DNA of 64,000 nucleotides, from positions 434,001 through 498,000 of the forward strand of contig NZ_JACHGW010000001.1 in NCBI RefSeq assembly GCF_014202505.1, written 5' to 3'. The notes below the pieces were generated by a model. It ran no database searches. It was not told the origin of the DNA and saw only the letters and a program-made list of their open reading frames with translations. This document shows positions 8,181-17,080 of this stretch, piece after piece; position 1 is the stretch's first letter, and each line of letters starts with the position of its first letter. A program made the position numbers and the translations under genes. This DNA is from Armatimonas rosea. GTDB taxonomy: Bacteria > Armatimonadota > Armatimonadia > Armatimonadales > Armatimonadaceae.

Positions 8181-9193
8181 GCTCCGTCTTCCCAGCTGAG
8201 TCGCTTTCCTCGCCAGCCCAGCCAGTGCAGGTGACAGCCAAGGAACGTGAAGGCGTGTTCACGCTGACGTAAGTCAGGGATAGTGCGAATCGCTGTGCGA
8301 ACTTCTTCAAGCAAGCTCTCCAGAGCTGCCTGATCTTTATGGAAGCGGGCAGTCCAGAGCCGTGCTTGTAGCTGCGCTGCACGACGGGTAGGATCGGTCT
8401 GCTCCCGAGCAGCCTTGAGGAGCGCATCATCGAAGAGATATCCCAGCTCTGGCTCTTTTGTCCAGAAGCATAGCCACTCCAAGCTACGGCGCCATCTACG
8501 AACCCAGCGGTGGGCATGGTGCATCGCCCTGCGAAAAAGCTCGCGGTCAATGTTGCCTGGAGGGCGACTGTGTGTGTAGCCCGTCGTATTGAGCAAAGCG
8601 TACACCGCCTTTTCCGTATCTTCTTGGCCACGGGCGGCAATAATTGCCTTGAGGAGCGCGGAATCAATGTCGAGCGGCTGTGGGGGGAGTTTGCTACGCT
8701 TTAGCTGACGGCGCTTCTTCTCCAGCGGCAGGTCAAGGAGCTCGACCAGGGTTTCAATAAGAGAGCGCTCGTGCGGCTCGGCGACCTCGCGCCAGGTTTC
8801 ACAGAGCTGGAGCGCTTCCGCATACCGCCGTTCGTAGCGATAGAGCTGGATGAGATAGCCCAGGTGCGCCTTTCGGGCATAGGGATCGGCGACAAGAAGG
8901 GCACAGCCTGCTTCGTTGAGCAAGTGATGCTTTGCGTAGGTGCGGCAGAGTCGGCCCCAGGCGTGCGACTGTGCTTGGGGCTGTGAGATCAATGCCACTT
9001 GCTCCTGAGCCCGAGCGAGTAGCGCTTGGACCCGCTCCGGCTCCCGCACCTCACGGCAGACATAGATCAGGCAGCGCAGACGGTAGGCGGGAGTAGGAAA
9101 TGAGAGAGCGTGCAGTGCCGCACCATCAATATCCCCCGTGGCGAGGAGGGACTTGAGCTGTGTTCGCCACTGCTGGAGCTCGCGTGATGTCAT
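8171..9193 (-). CDS. Helical-repeat protein of unknown function
   Basis: A 340-residue, Leu/Ala/Arg-rich protein with many short helix-pair patterns (for example AEALQLCETWREV around 125-135) resembling degenerate TPR repeats. There is no signal peptide, catalytic motif or membrane segment, so it is probably a cytoplasmic scaffold. I do not recognise a named family. It is the last gene of the leftward run that begins near 17 kb and lies 31 bases after the Uma2-family gene. Confidence 0.65.
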   Translation of the reverse strand: MTSRELQQWRTQLKSLLATGDIDGAALHALSFPTPAYRLRCLIYVCREVREPERVQALLARAQEQVALISQPQAQSHAWGRLCRTYAKHHLLNEAGCALLVADPYARKAHLGYLIQLYRYERRYAEALQLCETWREVAEPHERSLIETLVELLDLPLEKKRRQLKRSKLPPQPLDIDSALLKAIIAARGQEDTEKAVYALLNTTGYTHSRPPGNIDRELFRRAMHHAHRWVRRWRRSLEWLCFWTKEPELGYLFDDALLKAAREQTDPTRRAAQLQARLWTARFHKDQAALESLLEEVRTAIRTIPDLRQREHAFTFLGCHLHWLGWRGKRLSWEDGAKT

Positions 9194-9224
9194 AACGCTC
9201 TATCGGCGCGACGTGAGCGCTTGC

Positions 9225-9782
9225 TTAAAGCTCGTTGGCGAAGAGAGGTTGGGTGTCGAGAATAAAGCCGGGGAGCTCGGGAGAGCAGTCTACGGTGGTG
9301 GGGTTTTCGAGAACTTGCGGCTCGGTGTTGGGGCGGTAGACGTGAACTCTGTGGGTGGTGGGGTCGATCAGAAGGGCGAGGCGGACACCGCAGGCGATGT
9401 ACTCGGCCATTTTGTCTTGCAGTAGGCTTAGGCTATCCGTCTCAGAGCGTAGCTCGGCGGCAAAGTCCGGGGCGAGGGGGAGAAATTTCTTCTTCTGCTC
9501 TGTAGTGAGCGCCGCGAGACGGGACTTACTTATCCATGCTACGTCAGGCGAGCGCATGGCACCATTGGGGAGGTCAAAGCCTGTATGAGAAACGCTTCGT
9601 CCCGTCGCGTTGCACTGAGTCCAAGGATGTAGCTGAGCAATAAGCTCCAAACAGTGACAGCTGGATAGGCATCCTTTTGGCGGTTGGATGATGACTCTGC
9701 CTTGGGGGGTACGCTCAATATGCCAGCCTTTATTGGCTTGGCAGAAGAGGAAAAAATCGTCTTGGGCTCCAAGGTCACACAT
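9225..9782 (-). CDS. Uma2 family (DUF820) putative endonuclease
   Basis: A 185-residue protein of the Uma2/DUF820 PD-(D/E)XK-like fold, abundant in cyanobacteria and other multicellular bacteria. Diagnostic features are SPDVAWI (Asp80), the strand AAELRSETDS with Glu110 in place of the usual VEVxSpsD, and KMAEYIACGV with Lys124, so the nuclease-like D-E-K set is present. It ends in a domain with IDPTTHRVHVYRP typical of the family. The biological role of Uma2 proteins is not established. It lies 15 bases after the ABC-2 permease gene. Confidence 0.85.
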   Translation of the reverse strand: MCDLGAQDDFFLFCQANKGWHIERTPQGRVIIQPPKGCLSSCHCLELIAQLHPWTQCNATGRSVSHTGFDLPNGAMRSPDVAWISKSRLAALTTEQKKKFLPLAPDFAAELRSETDSLSLLQDKMAEYIACGVRLALLIDPTTHRVHVYRPNTEPQVLENPTTVDCSPELPGFILDTQPLFANEL

Positions 9783-9797
9783 GAGGAAATTGTATCT

Positions 9798-10583
9798 CTA
9801 GCTTCCGGTGGAGCGGTACTGGCGCTCGCCGAGCTTCCAGAGCTGGAGGGCGAGGGTGAGGAAGCCAACCCCGACCACGGGGCTGAGGAGGGCGAGCCAA
9901 GGGGAGACGCCGGGGTGGGCAAAGATCACCGATGCGGGGAGGTAGTTCATGCAGGCGATGGGCACCACAAAGGTGAAGAGCAGGCGAATCCAGCGGGGGT
10001 AGATCGTGAGCGGAAGCTCCGCGGCCATGATCCCGCCGTAGGTGAGCGCATTGACAATCTCCAGCGACTCCACCGTGAAGAAGCAGAGGGTCGCCTGCAT
10101 CACCAGGACCCCGTAGAAGATCAGCGCACCGCCCAGGATGGCACCAAGGAGCGTCGCGACTTTTAGCGCGTCCCAGTGCACGCCCGCGTGGGACGCCCCC
10201 CAGAGCAGGCCCGTCAGCCCCGCCGCCAGCCGCCCGACACGGGAGAGCTCGAAGGTCTGGCCGGCCAAGAGCAAGGCAGTGGGGTGGGGACGGAGCAGAA
10301 AGCGGTCGAACTCCCCGGCGCGCACCACGCTGGCGAACTGGTCGAAGCCGCGCCCGGCGGCCTCGGCGAGGGCGAAGGCCATGTGCACTATGCCGTAGAG
10401 AACCGCCACCTGCGCCAGGCTCCAGCCGGGGAGGTTGCCAAAGCGCGCAAAGAGCCCCCAGAGCCCTAGCACCTCGACCGCCACTGCGGAGAAGTTCCCC
10501 AGAGAGAAGAGGACAAAGCTCGTGCGGTACTGCATCTGCGAGCGGATCGAGGCCCGCATGAGCGCAAGTAGGACCCTCAGCAC
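9798..10583 (-). CDS. ABC-2 family exporter permease (COG3694-type)
   Basis: A 261-residue integral membrane protein with about six hydrophobic segments. It shows the EFDRFLLRP motif in the cytoplasmic loop that typifies PF06182-type ABC-2 permeases. These work as a heteromeric pair with a second permease (here 14614-15411) and an ATPase (16078-17052). In most genomes the three genes are adjacent; here other genes separate them, although all are transcribed leftward. The start overlaps the end of the upstream phosphatase-like gene by 7 bases. Substrate unknown. Confidence 0.85.
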   Translation of the reverse strand: MLRVLLALMRASIRSQMQYRTSFVLFSLGNFSAVAVEVLGLWGLFARFGNLPGWSLAQVAVLYGIVHMAFALAEAAGRGFDQFASVVRAGEFDRFLLRPHPTALLLAGQTFELSRVGRLAAGLTGLLWGASHAGVHWDALKVATLLGAILGGALIFYGVLVMQATLCFFTVESLEIVNALTYGGIMAAELPLTIYPRWIRLLFTFVVPIACMNYLPASVIFAHPGVSPWLALLSPVVGVGFLTLALQLWKLGERQYRSTGS

Positions 10584-10906
10584 GCCAGCTCTCCCACGGC
10601 CTCTTTGATCTTGGCGGCGAGGCGCTCATCGAGGAGCGTGTACTTCCCGCCGGGGTTGGAGAGATGGAGCACGAGCACCTCTTTGCCCGCGAGTGCCTCG
10701 CCGAAGCGCTCCTTGAGCTCCCGGAGGTGGCTCTTCTCAAAGGCGTAGATGCGGTCTGCCCAGCCGATATCCCCGGCGGTCACCTTTACCCGCGCCGAGC
10801 GCTCCGTCCCTGCAGAGCGCACCTGGATACCGGGTGTCTTCTGGTAGAGCCTCTCGGCTGTGAGACTGCGCACGGTGTTTTTCCCACAAACAAATAAAAT
10901 CTTCAC
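10577..10906 (-). CDS. Low-molecular-weight protein tyrosine phosphatase-like (COG4551)
   Basis: A 109-residue single-domain protein with the phosphatase P-loop at its N-terminus, C-x5-R in VCGKNTVRS (Cys7 to Arg13). This matches the short COG4551 predicted tyrosine phosphatases, which are smaller than classical LMW-PTPs (about 150 residues) and lack the usual DPY acid loop. Activity is therefore uncertain. It ends inside the start of the ABC-2 permease gene and begins 6 bases after the large secreted-protein gene. Confidence 0.78.
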   Translation of the reverse strand: MKILFVCGKNTVRSLTAERLYQKTPGIQVRSAGTERSARVKVTAGDIGWADRIYAFEKSHLRELKERFGEALAGKEVLVLHLSNPGGKYTLLDERLAAKIKEAVGELAC

Positions 10907-10912
10907 GCAGCT

Positions 10913-13489
10913 TTATCGCACAGGAGTGGCCTTGTTGCTAGAGAGTGCCGCAAGAAAGCCGCTTGCCTCGGTGAGGGGCTGTAGGGAGAGATCGACCACA
11001 ATGCCATCGGCGCCTTGCTTTGCTTTGGTGTCGCTGGTCGCGGCTCGCTGGAGCCAGGCCACAAAGTCCTCACGCTTTGCTGTCGGCCAGAGAGTAAACT
11101 GGCGCAGCGCGACCCTGGACTGGCGACGGGCTTGGGCAAGTAGGAAGGCCTCAGGGTCTCCGTTGCCATCGAAGCCGGGGAGACCTTTACTCGTTGGCAG
11201 TGTCCAGAGACCAAGAAAACCTTGATAGCCCAGGTTGGAGTAGCACGGACAGGTGAGGGTACGAACAGCGGGATCAAGGGCGAAAAGAAAGCTTTTGTAC
11301 TGCTTCTGACGGAACTCCTGCCAGTCCTTGCTCATGTCATGGTAGGCCGGGTCGGGGCCGTAGCTACCACTGGGGAGCAGTATGAACTGCTGGTCGAGGT
11401 TGCTAAAGTGGCCCAGCCTAACGGGATAGGCACTGTACCGGCGTGTGGGCACATCGAAGATATCGCTGTCGGTCTGGGCTAGGAATGCTGTACGGTTCTC
11501 GGGGAGATAGCCGAGGTTCTCATGGGTGGCCTGGTAGTTGTCTCTCGCATAGCTGGGGAAGCTCCCCAGGATGCTGATGGCCTCAAGCCCAGGGAGCGCC
11601 GTGAGGCTCCGCACCAGCGTGGTGAGTGTGGCAAGTGTTGCCGGGGTTGGGGCGAGTGGGAAGAGGTTGCCAAGAGAGGCGTAGGGCTCTCCCAGAGGAT
11701 TTTTATCCAGAGGCACCGGCTCGCTGGCCATCGCCCACAGAGCAAGCTGGGCGCGGACCGTGACTCCGGCCGTTTTCCCGGCGGCAAGAGCGGCCTCCAG
11801 AAGCGGCTTTGCCCGCGCGGTCTCCAGAGGGACACAAACCCACAGGGTGTTAAAACCCGCTTGCTTGGCCAGTGTCACGGCCTCGCGCGCCTGCTCGGGG
11901 CTGTTGGGAGTGAGCACGAGCCCGCGATCTTTCCAGCAAGGCGCAAAGAGTGGGGCGTCCGGGGCGAGCTTGGGGGAAGGCAGGGTGAGCTCATTCTTGT
12001 GCAGGGCCATGTCTAGGCTCCAGCCGAGGCTGAGCTCCTGATTGGGAAAGCTGCCCACACCGGGGAGCACCCAGAGCAGCTTGGACTCCGAGCGGAGCGA
12101 GACCCGGTCGGTGCGGATACGTCCTGGAGTGCTCCCCCCATTCTCGTCCCCGAGGGTGAACTCCATCTTGCCTGCCTCTGCGAGCTGCTTCTGGTAGCTG
12201 GCAGGGAGCTCTGCTGCCGCGATACCGGGCTCCTCGCCGGGGCTTAGGGGGCGGAAGATCTCCCCTACTTTTTTGAGTGTCTCCGGGGAGAGGCCGTCCG
12301 GGTTATCGGTGGGGATTGTGGCACCATTGGCCTGCATCTTCTTGGTGCGCTCTTCTTGTTGCTTCTGGCGTAGCTCGTAGACCTTCTGTATCCAGAGATC
12401 GTAGGCCGCCTGGCGTGTGGTGAGGCCCTCGCGGTCCTCGGTCAGGAGAAACGTCGTGCCTTGGGGGGTCTCGATCCGGCGAAACGCACCACAGACCCCT
12501 AGGCAGAGCGCTTGGAGCAGGTCGCCGGCGCGGGCGCTCTCTCCACGGACAGAGACCGACAGGCGACGGACCCGGTAGTCGGCTTTGAAGGTCAGGCGGG
12601 TGGCGGCCCCGATCCGCTGTAGTAGCTCGTCGAGTGTCTTGAGCTCTCCCAGCGCGATCCGCGCATCCAGGCGGGCATTGGCAAAGTCCATGTCGCTGGG
12701 CTTGAGCTTGTTGGGCACCTTGGGATAGAGCCGTGCGCTCAGGGGATCGACCGACTCCTCGCCGTCGTCGGTGTTGTACGATGCCGTGAGCTGGTAGCGC
12801 TGGTCTTTGGAGCCACCGTCACCAAAGCTGACATATTGGTTTGCCTTGCCCTCGATCAGGTAGTTCAGACTGAGCTGGCGCGCCAGCCGCACGCGGACGC
12901 TCTGAAGCTGTGTGCCCGTGAGGTCGCGCGGCTGGGCAGGGGGCGTGTTGGTCGCCTCGCCGTTGTAGGTTGGGGAGAGGTGCATCTGGACGGGCAGGAG
13001 AGCGAGGAAGTAGCCTTTTTGTTTCTCGCCTAGGTCGCTCAGGCCAAGCCCGTTGGTACCGCCAAGCTGCTTCCACTGTGCGCTGCTGAGGGACGCCAGC
13101 AACTCCATCCAGGCCTCTTCTCGACTGAGAGGGACGGCGAGCTCGGGGGCTAGGCTGGGGCGGGTGAAGAGCCGCATGGTCTTGGGCGCGATCACGGTGA
13201 GGCCGCCTACACGGAAGGGCTGCTGGTTGAAGTAGTCGCAGACATCCAGGGCATTGTAGCCATTGGTGGTGGGGCGCGGTGGGGTGGGAAACTGCCCCTT
13301 GGTCCGGCGTGGGCTGACCCGCTCGGGGGCGACTGCGAGAAGTGGCCCTCGCTGCTCGGCGTTCCAGTAGGTTGTTTTCAGCGCCTCTGCAAGGGTCGTG
13401 GGTGGCTGGAGCGGTGGAGCGGGGGCAGCGGCCTGGGCAAGTGCGGGTGTTGCGAGAAGAAAGTAGCCGATGGGCAGAGATCGAAGCAT
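10913..13489 (-). CDS. Large secreted protein, STN-like region plus possible barrel domain
   Basis: An 858-residue protein with a cleavable signal peptide (about 1-20, ending ALAQA). Around 278-355 a segment has the pattern of STN/secretin N-terminal domains (helix TLDELLQRIGAATRLTF, then short strands). The C-terminal 350 residues contain alternating strand-helix stretches such as VLTPNSPEQAREAV and AGFNTLWVCVP, reminiscent of the putative glycoside-hydrolase-like (GHL) barrels, but no catalytic residues can be assigned. It is exported, function unknown. It sits between the deacetylase-like gene and the phosphatase-like gene, 6 bases from the latter. Confidence 0.6.
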   Translation of the reverse strand: MLRSLPIGYFLLATPALAQAAAPAPPLQPPTTLAEALKTTYWNAEQRGPLLAVAPERVSPRRTKGQFPTPPRPTTNGYNALDVCDYFNQQPFRVGGLTVIAPKTMRLFTRPSLAPELAVPLSREEAWMELLASLSSAQWKQLGGTNGLGLSDLGEKQKGYFLALLPVQMHLSPTYNGEATNTPPAQPRDLTGTQLQSVRVRLARQLSLNYLIEGKANQYVSFGDGGSKDQRYQLTASYNTDDGEESVDPLSARLYPKVPNKLKPSDMDFANARLDARIALGELKTLDELLQRIGAATRLTFKADYRVRRLSVSVRGESARAGDLLQALCLGVCGAFRRIETPQGTTFLLTEDREGLTTRQAAYDLWIQKVYELRQKQQEERTKKMQANGATIPTDNPDGLSPETLKKVGEIFRPLSPGEEPGIAAAELPASYQKQLAEAGKMEFTLGDENGGSTPGRIRTDRVSLRSESKLLWVLPGVGSFPNQELSLGWSLDMALHKNELTLPSPKLAPDAPLFAPCWKDRGLVLTPNSPEQAREAVTLAKQAGFNTLWVCVPLETARAKPLLEAALAAGKTAGVTVRAQLALWAMASEPVPLDKNPLGEPYASLGNLFPLAPTPATLATLTTLVRSLTALPGLEAISILGSFPSYARDNYQATHENLGYLPENRTAFLAQTDSDIFDVPTRRYSAYPVRLGHFSNLDQQFILLPSGSYGPDPAYHDMSKDWQEFRQKQYKSFLFALDPAVRTLTCPCYSNLGYQGFLGLWTLPTSKGLPGFDGNGDPEAFLLAQARRQSRVALRQFTLWPTAKREDFVAWLQRAATSDTKAKQGADGIVVDLSLQPLTEASGFLAALSSNKATPVR

Positions 13490-13520
13490 GACAAACTCTC
13501 CTTCAGGGTCTTAGTTCCCG

Positions 13521-14459
13521 CTAGAGCGTGGCTTCTCCTGCTACGGCGAGAAGAGTGCGGGCGATCAGGCGGTGGCTGGCATCGCTGTAGCCGCCACTGG
13601 GCAGAACGATGGTGGGCAGGTTGAGGTCGTGGAGGGTGCGCAGGACAAAGAGATCGCGCTCCAGCATCTCTGGCTCTGTGAGGCGCAGACCACCGAGTGC
13701 GTCGTTCTCAAACGGGTCGGTGCCGGCGTTGTAGATTGCCAGCGCGATCTCTCCCATGCTGGCGACCGTCTCTAAGAACTCGGGGAGATTGGTCTGGAGC
13801 AGGTTGAGATAGAGTGGCCCCGCCGTGCCGTCTTGGAGGGGAATGGGCCAGTCGAGGCGCATCCGGGCAACCGCATCGCTGTAGGGGTAGCGGTAGGCGT
13901 TGAACATGTCAAAGAGCCAGACACTGCGGTCGTCGAGAAAGCAGTGCGCGACCCCATTGCCCATGTGGGCGTCCAGGTCGATAGAGGCGATCTCTCCCGT
14001 CAGCCCCTCGGCGCGAAGAACCGCGATAGCGACCGCGATATCGTTGAAGACACAGAAGCCCTCGCCTTGGTCGGGCTTGGCGTGGTGGTAGCCGCCGGAG
14101 AGACTGAAGACCCGCTCCCGCTCCGCCACGGCAGTTCGCGCCGCGAGAATCGTCGCGGCCACCCCGAAGCGCATCGGGTTGAGCACCGCCAGCTCGGTGA
14201 GCTTCACGGGCAAGCCCCCGATAATCGGCAGCTCCAGTGCCCGCGCAAGGTTGTGTGCATGGCGCAAGCTCGCCAGATACGCCTCGCTGTGTACGCGTAG
14301 CAAGTCGGCATTGCTTACGGGCTCGGTCACGGTCAGCGCATCTTTATGGAGCTCGGGCACCAGTGCCCACGCCCGGCTGTATTTCTTCGCATCGAAGGGG
14401 TGCAGCTTCTCTAGCCCGAAGAAGTTGATATCAAAGCGCGGCGAGTAGACAGCTCTCAT
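13521..14459 (-). CDS. Histone deacetylase superfamily hydrolase
   Basis: A 312-residue arginase/deacetylase-fold enzyme. The active site is visible: GGYHHA (His125-His126), the metal-binding IDLDAHMGNG (Asp163, His165) and NAGTDPFEND with a second metal-binding Asp. It resembles the class IV (HDAC11-like) bacterial deacetylases, which act on acyl-lysines or acetyl-polyamines; the substrate is unknown. The start ATG at 14459 follows a TAAAAT box by only 5 bases, so the mRNA is probably leaderless. Confidence 0.88.
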   Translation of the reverse strand: MRAVYSPRFDINFFGLEKLHPFDAKKYSRAWALVPELHKDALTVTEPVSNADLLRVHSEAYLASLRHAHNLARALELPIIGGLPVKLTELAVLNPMRFGVAATILAARTAVAERERVFSLSGGYHHAKPDQGEGFCVFNDIAVAIAVLRAEGLTGEIASIDLDAHMGNGVAHCFLDDRSVWLFDMFNAYRYPYSDAVARMRLDWPIPLQDGTAGPLYLNLLQTNLPEFLETVASMGEIALAIYNAGTDPFENDALGGLRLTEPEMLERDLFVLRTLHDLNLPTIVLPSGGYSDASHRLIARTLLAVAGEATL

Positions 14460-14464
14460 GCTGC

Positions 14465-14470
14465 ATTTTA
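14465..14470 (-). promoter_or_regulatory. -10 box, leaderless start of the deacetylase-like gene
   Basis: TAAAAT ends 5 bases before ATG (14459). The spacing puts the transcription start at or beside the initiation codon. Confidence 0.5.
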
Positions 14471-14504
14471 TCCCTTATCCCTCACGGTGAACGTGGGGCA
14501 ATGG

Positions 14505-14606
14505 GGCCTTCGGCCTCCTCCTCGTGCCTCGTCGGTACAAGCTTATTCCGAGCGCAGCGAGGCGGCGCGAAGCGCCCTAGAGCCCGACGATCTCCGTCGA
14601 GGCACC
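14505..14606. repeat. Palindromic intergenic element, family B
   Basis: Several inverted repeats are nested here: GGCCTTCGGCC, the outer pair GTGCCTCG (from 14524) / CGAGGCAC (ending near 14604), and an inner GGCGCGAAGCGCC. The words GCATTTTATCCC occur at both ends of the gap. It fills the space between the ABC-2 permease and deacetylase genes; no ORF is credible here. Confidence 0.5.
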
Positions 14607-14613
14607 CAGCATT

Positions 14614-15411
14614 TTATCCCCCTTGCACCACCAGCCGCTTGAGCCCTCTCGCCAACAAAAACCGCCCGGCGATTACAAAGACCGTGGTCCAGGCGAGCTG
14701 GTGGAGGAGGATGGGGACGACCTGGCTGGGCGCGCGCTGGCCGATCCAGAGGGAGAAGGGGGACTCGACCATGCCGGTGAAGGGGAGGAACTGAAGGAGG
14801 GGTTTCAGGCGGTCGGGGAGGAGCGAGAGAGGGAGGATCTGGCCGGAGAGGACGGCGACCAGCCCCGGAGCCATACGCGCGATCCCGTCGCCGGAGATGG
14901 TCCAGAGCAGCGAGATGGTGATGAGCGTGCACCACGCGGCGATCAGGGCGATAGCGCCGAGGAGCGCGAGCAGAAAGGCACCCAGCGCGGCGAGCGACGG
15001 TGGGGGCTGCATCCCGAGAAACGCCATGCCGATCACGAAGATCGGGAAGCAGCGCAGGAGAGTCGGGGCGAGGCGGTTGGCGGCGTTGCGGGTGAACCAG
15101 AGGGTGTAGAGGTCGAGCGGGCGGGCGAGCTCGTAGGCGACCGTGCCATCGCGCATCATGGTGCGCACCTCGGGGTCGGGGTTGGAGGTGAAGGGCGAGA
15201 GGGCAAAGAACGCCTGCACGAGCCAGGAGTAGGTGACCATCTGCGCCTCGGGGAGCGGGGGAATGGCGTTGCTGCTGTGGTAGAACGCGAGGCGCATCGC
15301 CACGAGGGCGGCCCCGAAGAAGAGCTGGGTCCCGACTCCCGCCCAGGCTGCCGCGCGGTACTGCAGGAGCATCTTGAGGCGGGCGGTGAAGATCGCGGCG
15401 TAGGCTCTCAT
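14614..15411 (-). CDS. ABC-2 family exporter permease (COG4587-type)
   Basis: A 265-residue membrane protein with about six hydrophobic segments. It has the loop motif MMRDGTVAYELARPLDLY, which corresponds to the EFDRFLLRP loop of its partner at 9798-10583. It belongs to the PF06182-type permeases that pair with a DrrA-like ATPase. The start follows the carbonic anhydrase gene by 6 bases, so the two are in one transcript with the ATPase upstream. Confidence 0.85.
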   Translation of the reverse strand: MRAYAAIFTARLKMLLQYRAAAWAGVGTQLFFGAALVAMRLAFYHSSNAIPPLPEAQMVTYSWLVQAFFALSPFTSNPDPEVRTMMRDGTVAYELARPLDLYTLWFTRNAANRLAPTLLRCFPIFVIGMAFLGMQPPPSLAALGAFLLALLGAIALIAAWCTLITISLLWTISGDGIARMAPGLVAVLSGQILPLSLLPDRLKPLLQFLPFTGMVESPFSLWIGQRAPSQVVPILLHQLAWTTVFVIAGRFLLARGLKRLVVQGG

Positions 15412-15417
15412 GAGAAC

Positions 15418-16059
15418 TTAACCCAGGGCGGCCAGGGCACGCTCGTAGGCGGGAAATACCTCACCGGCGTGGGTTGCGGTGGCGTCTAAGTCGCGCAGGA
15501 GGCCGTCTTGAAGGCCGTAGACCCAGCCATGCACCGAGAGCTCCTGGCCGCGCTCCCAGGCATCGCGGGCGATCGTGGTCTGGCAGACATTGACCACCTG
15601 CTCGATCACATTGAGCTCACAGAGACGGTCATGGGTCTCGTCGGGGGGGAGGGTAGACAGTGTGGTGGCGTGCTTCTGCCGGACATCCTCGACATGCCGC
15701 AGCCAGTTGTCGCTGAGGCCGAGCCGGTCGCCGCGCAGGGCCGCCCCGACACCACTACAGCCGTAGTGTCCGCAGACAATGATATGGCGCACCTTGAGCA
15801 GGTCCACGGCAAACTGCATCACCGAGAGGCAGTTCAGGTCGGTGTGGACCACGAGGTTGGCGATATTGCGGTGGACAAAGAGCTCGCCGGGAAGTAGCCC
15901 GACAATCTGGTTGGCGGGGACACGGCTATCGGAGCAGCCGATCCAGAGGTAGGCGGGAAACTGTTGCTGGGAGAGGGTCTGAAAAAAGTCCGGGTCCTGC
16001 TGATGAAGCCGCTCCGACCAGGCGCGGTTGCTCTCAAAAAGGTGGTGGAGATTGGACAT
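15418..16059 (-). CDS. can: Beta-carbonic anhydrase
   Basis: A 213-residue enzyme interconverting CO2 and bicarbonate. All zinc-site residues fall at the same numbers as in E. coli Can: Cys42, Asp44, His98 and Cys101, with Arg46 for the Asp-Arg dyad (SDSR and HYGCSG). Length and the C-terminal region fit the class. It is cytoplasmic, with no signal peptide. It lies between an ABC ATPase and its permease, which looks like chance insertion rather than shared function. Confidence 0.95.
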   Translation of the reverse strand: MSNLHHLFESNRAWSERLHQQDPDFFQTLSQQQFPAYLWIGCSDSRVPANQIVGLLPGELFVHRNIANLVVHTDLNCLSVMQFAVDLLKVRHIIVCGHYGCSGVGAALRGDRLGLSDNWLRHVEDVRQKHATTLSTLPPDETHDRLCELNVIEQVVNVCQTTIARDAWERGQELSVHGWVYGLQDGLLRDLDATATHAGEVFPAYERALAALG

Positions 16060-16077
16060 GGGACGTCGCAGAGTATA

Positions 16078-17052
16078 TCACGGAGCCGCTGTGGGGAGCG
16101 GGGCTTGGTAGAAGCGCGCGATCACTTCCTCGATGGGAGGGTTCTGCACAAAGAGATCGCGGATGGTCATGCTCTGGCTGAGGCGGGCGATCAGCTCCGC
16201 GACCGCGAGGCGCTCTGGGTCGAAGCCGAGCGTGATGCGCTCGCCCTCGGTACGCAGGACGGCAACCCCCTCGGGGAGCGGGGGGAGTGTCTGTGCGGTC
16301 TCGATCACCAGCCAGCGCTCGCGGCTGACTTGCTGGCGCAGTGCCTCCAGGGGACCGTCGGAGAGGACATGGCCATTCGCGATCACCAGCACCCGTGAGC
16401 AAAGCGCCTCGATATCGTCCATGTCGTGTGTCGTGAGGAGCACCGTGACCCCCTGCTCCCGGGCGAGGCGCGCGACAAACTCACGGACCGCCAGCTTGCT
16501 GATGGCATCCAGCCCGATGGTTGGCTCGTCGAGGAAGAGAATCTCCGGGCGGTGCAGGAGCGAGGCGGCTAGCTCGCAGCGCATGCGCTGGCCCAGGCTC
16601 AGCTGGCGCACGGGGGTCGTGAGAAAGCTCCCGATGTCCAGCGTCTCCACCAGCGCGGCCTGGGTCTGGGCGTGCTGGGCTTCGGGGACTGCGTAGATCT
16701 CGCGCAGGAGCGCAAACGACTCCGCCACGGGAAGGTCCCACCAGAGCTGGCTGCGCTGGCCAAAGACCACCCCGATCTTGGCGACATGGCTCTGCCGCTC
16801 GCGCCAGGGGATGCGCCCACTCACCAGGACCGTGCCGCTATCGGGGACCAGGATCCCGGAGAGAATCTTGACGGTGGTGGACTTGCCCGCGCCATTGGGG
16901 CCGATATAGCCCACCACCTCGCCGGGGGCGATCGTGAAGGAGACTCCCTCCAGTGCCTTTACCGTGCGGCTCTGGCGGCGCAGGAAGCCCCCGGAGCTCA
17001 CGGTAAAGTGCTTGACCAGGTTCTCAACGACGATCTGGGGTGGCTGTGGCAT
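16078..17052 (-). CDS. ABC-2 exporter ATP-binding protein (COG4586-type)
   Basis: A 324-residue ATPase with Walker A GPNGAGKST (51-59), Q-loop VFGQRSQLWWD, signature LSLGQRMR, Walker B EILFLDEPT and H-loop THDMDD. The FGQRSQLWWDLP stretch is characteristic of the COG4586 group, which partners the two PF06182-type permeases found here at 14614-15411 and 9798-10583. The C-terminal 80 residues form the usual accessory domain. A TAAAAT box lies 9 bases before ATG. Exported substrate unknown. Confidence 0.92.
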   Translation of the reverse strand: MPQPPQIVVENLVKHFTVSSGGFLRRQSRTVKALEGVSFTIAPGEVVGYIGPNGAGKSTTVKILSGILVPDSGTVLVSGRIPWRERQSHVAKIGVVFGQRSQLWWDLPVAESFALLREIYAVPEAQHAQTQAALVETLDIGSFLTTPVRQLSLGQRMRCELAASLLHRPEILFLDEPTIGLDAISKLAVREFVARLAREQGVTVLLTTHDMDDIEALCSRVLVIANGHVLSDGPLEALRQQVSRERWLVIETAQTLPPLPEGVAVLRTEGERITLGFDPERLAVAELIARLSQSMTIRDLFVQNPPIEEVIARFYQAPLPTAAP

Positions 17053-17061
17053 GGGACGGGT

Positions 17062-17067
17062 ATTTTA
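17062..17067 (-). promoter_or_regulatory. -10 box of the ABC ATPase gene
   Basis: TAAAAT, 9 bases upstream of ATG 17052, so any 5' leader would be only a few bases long. Confidence 0.4.
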
Positions 17068-17080
17068 CCACGCCCTTCGC

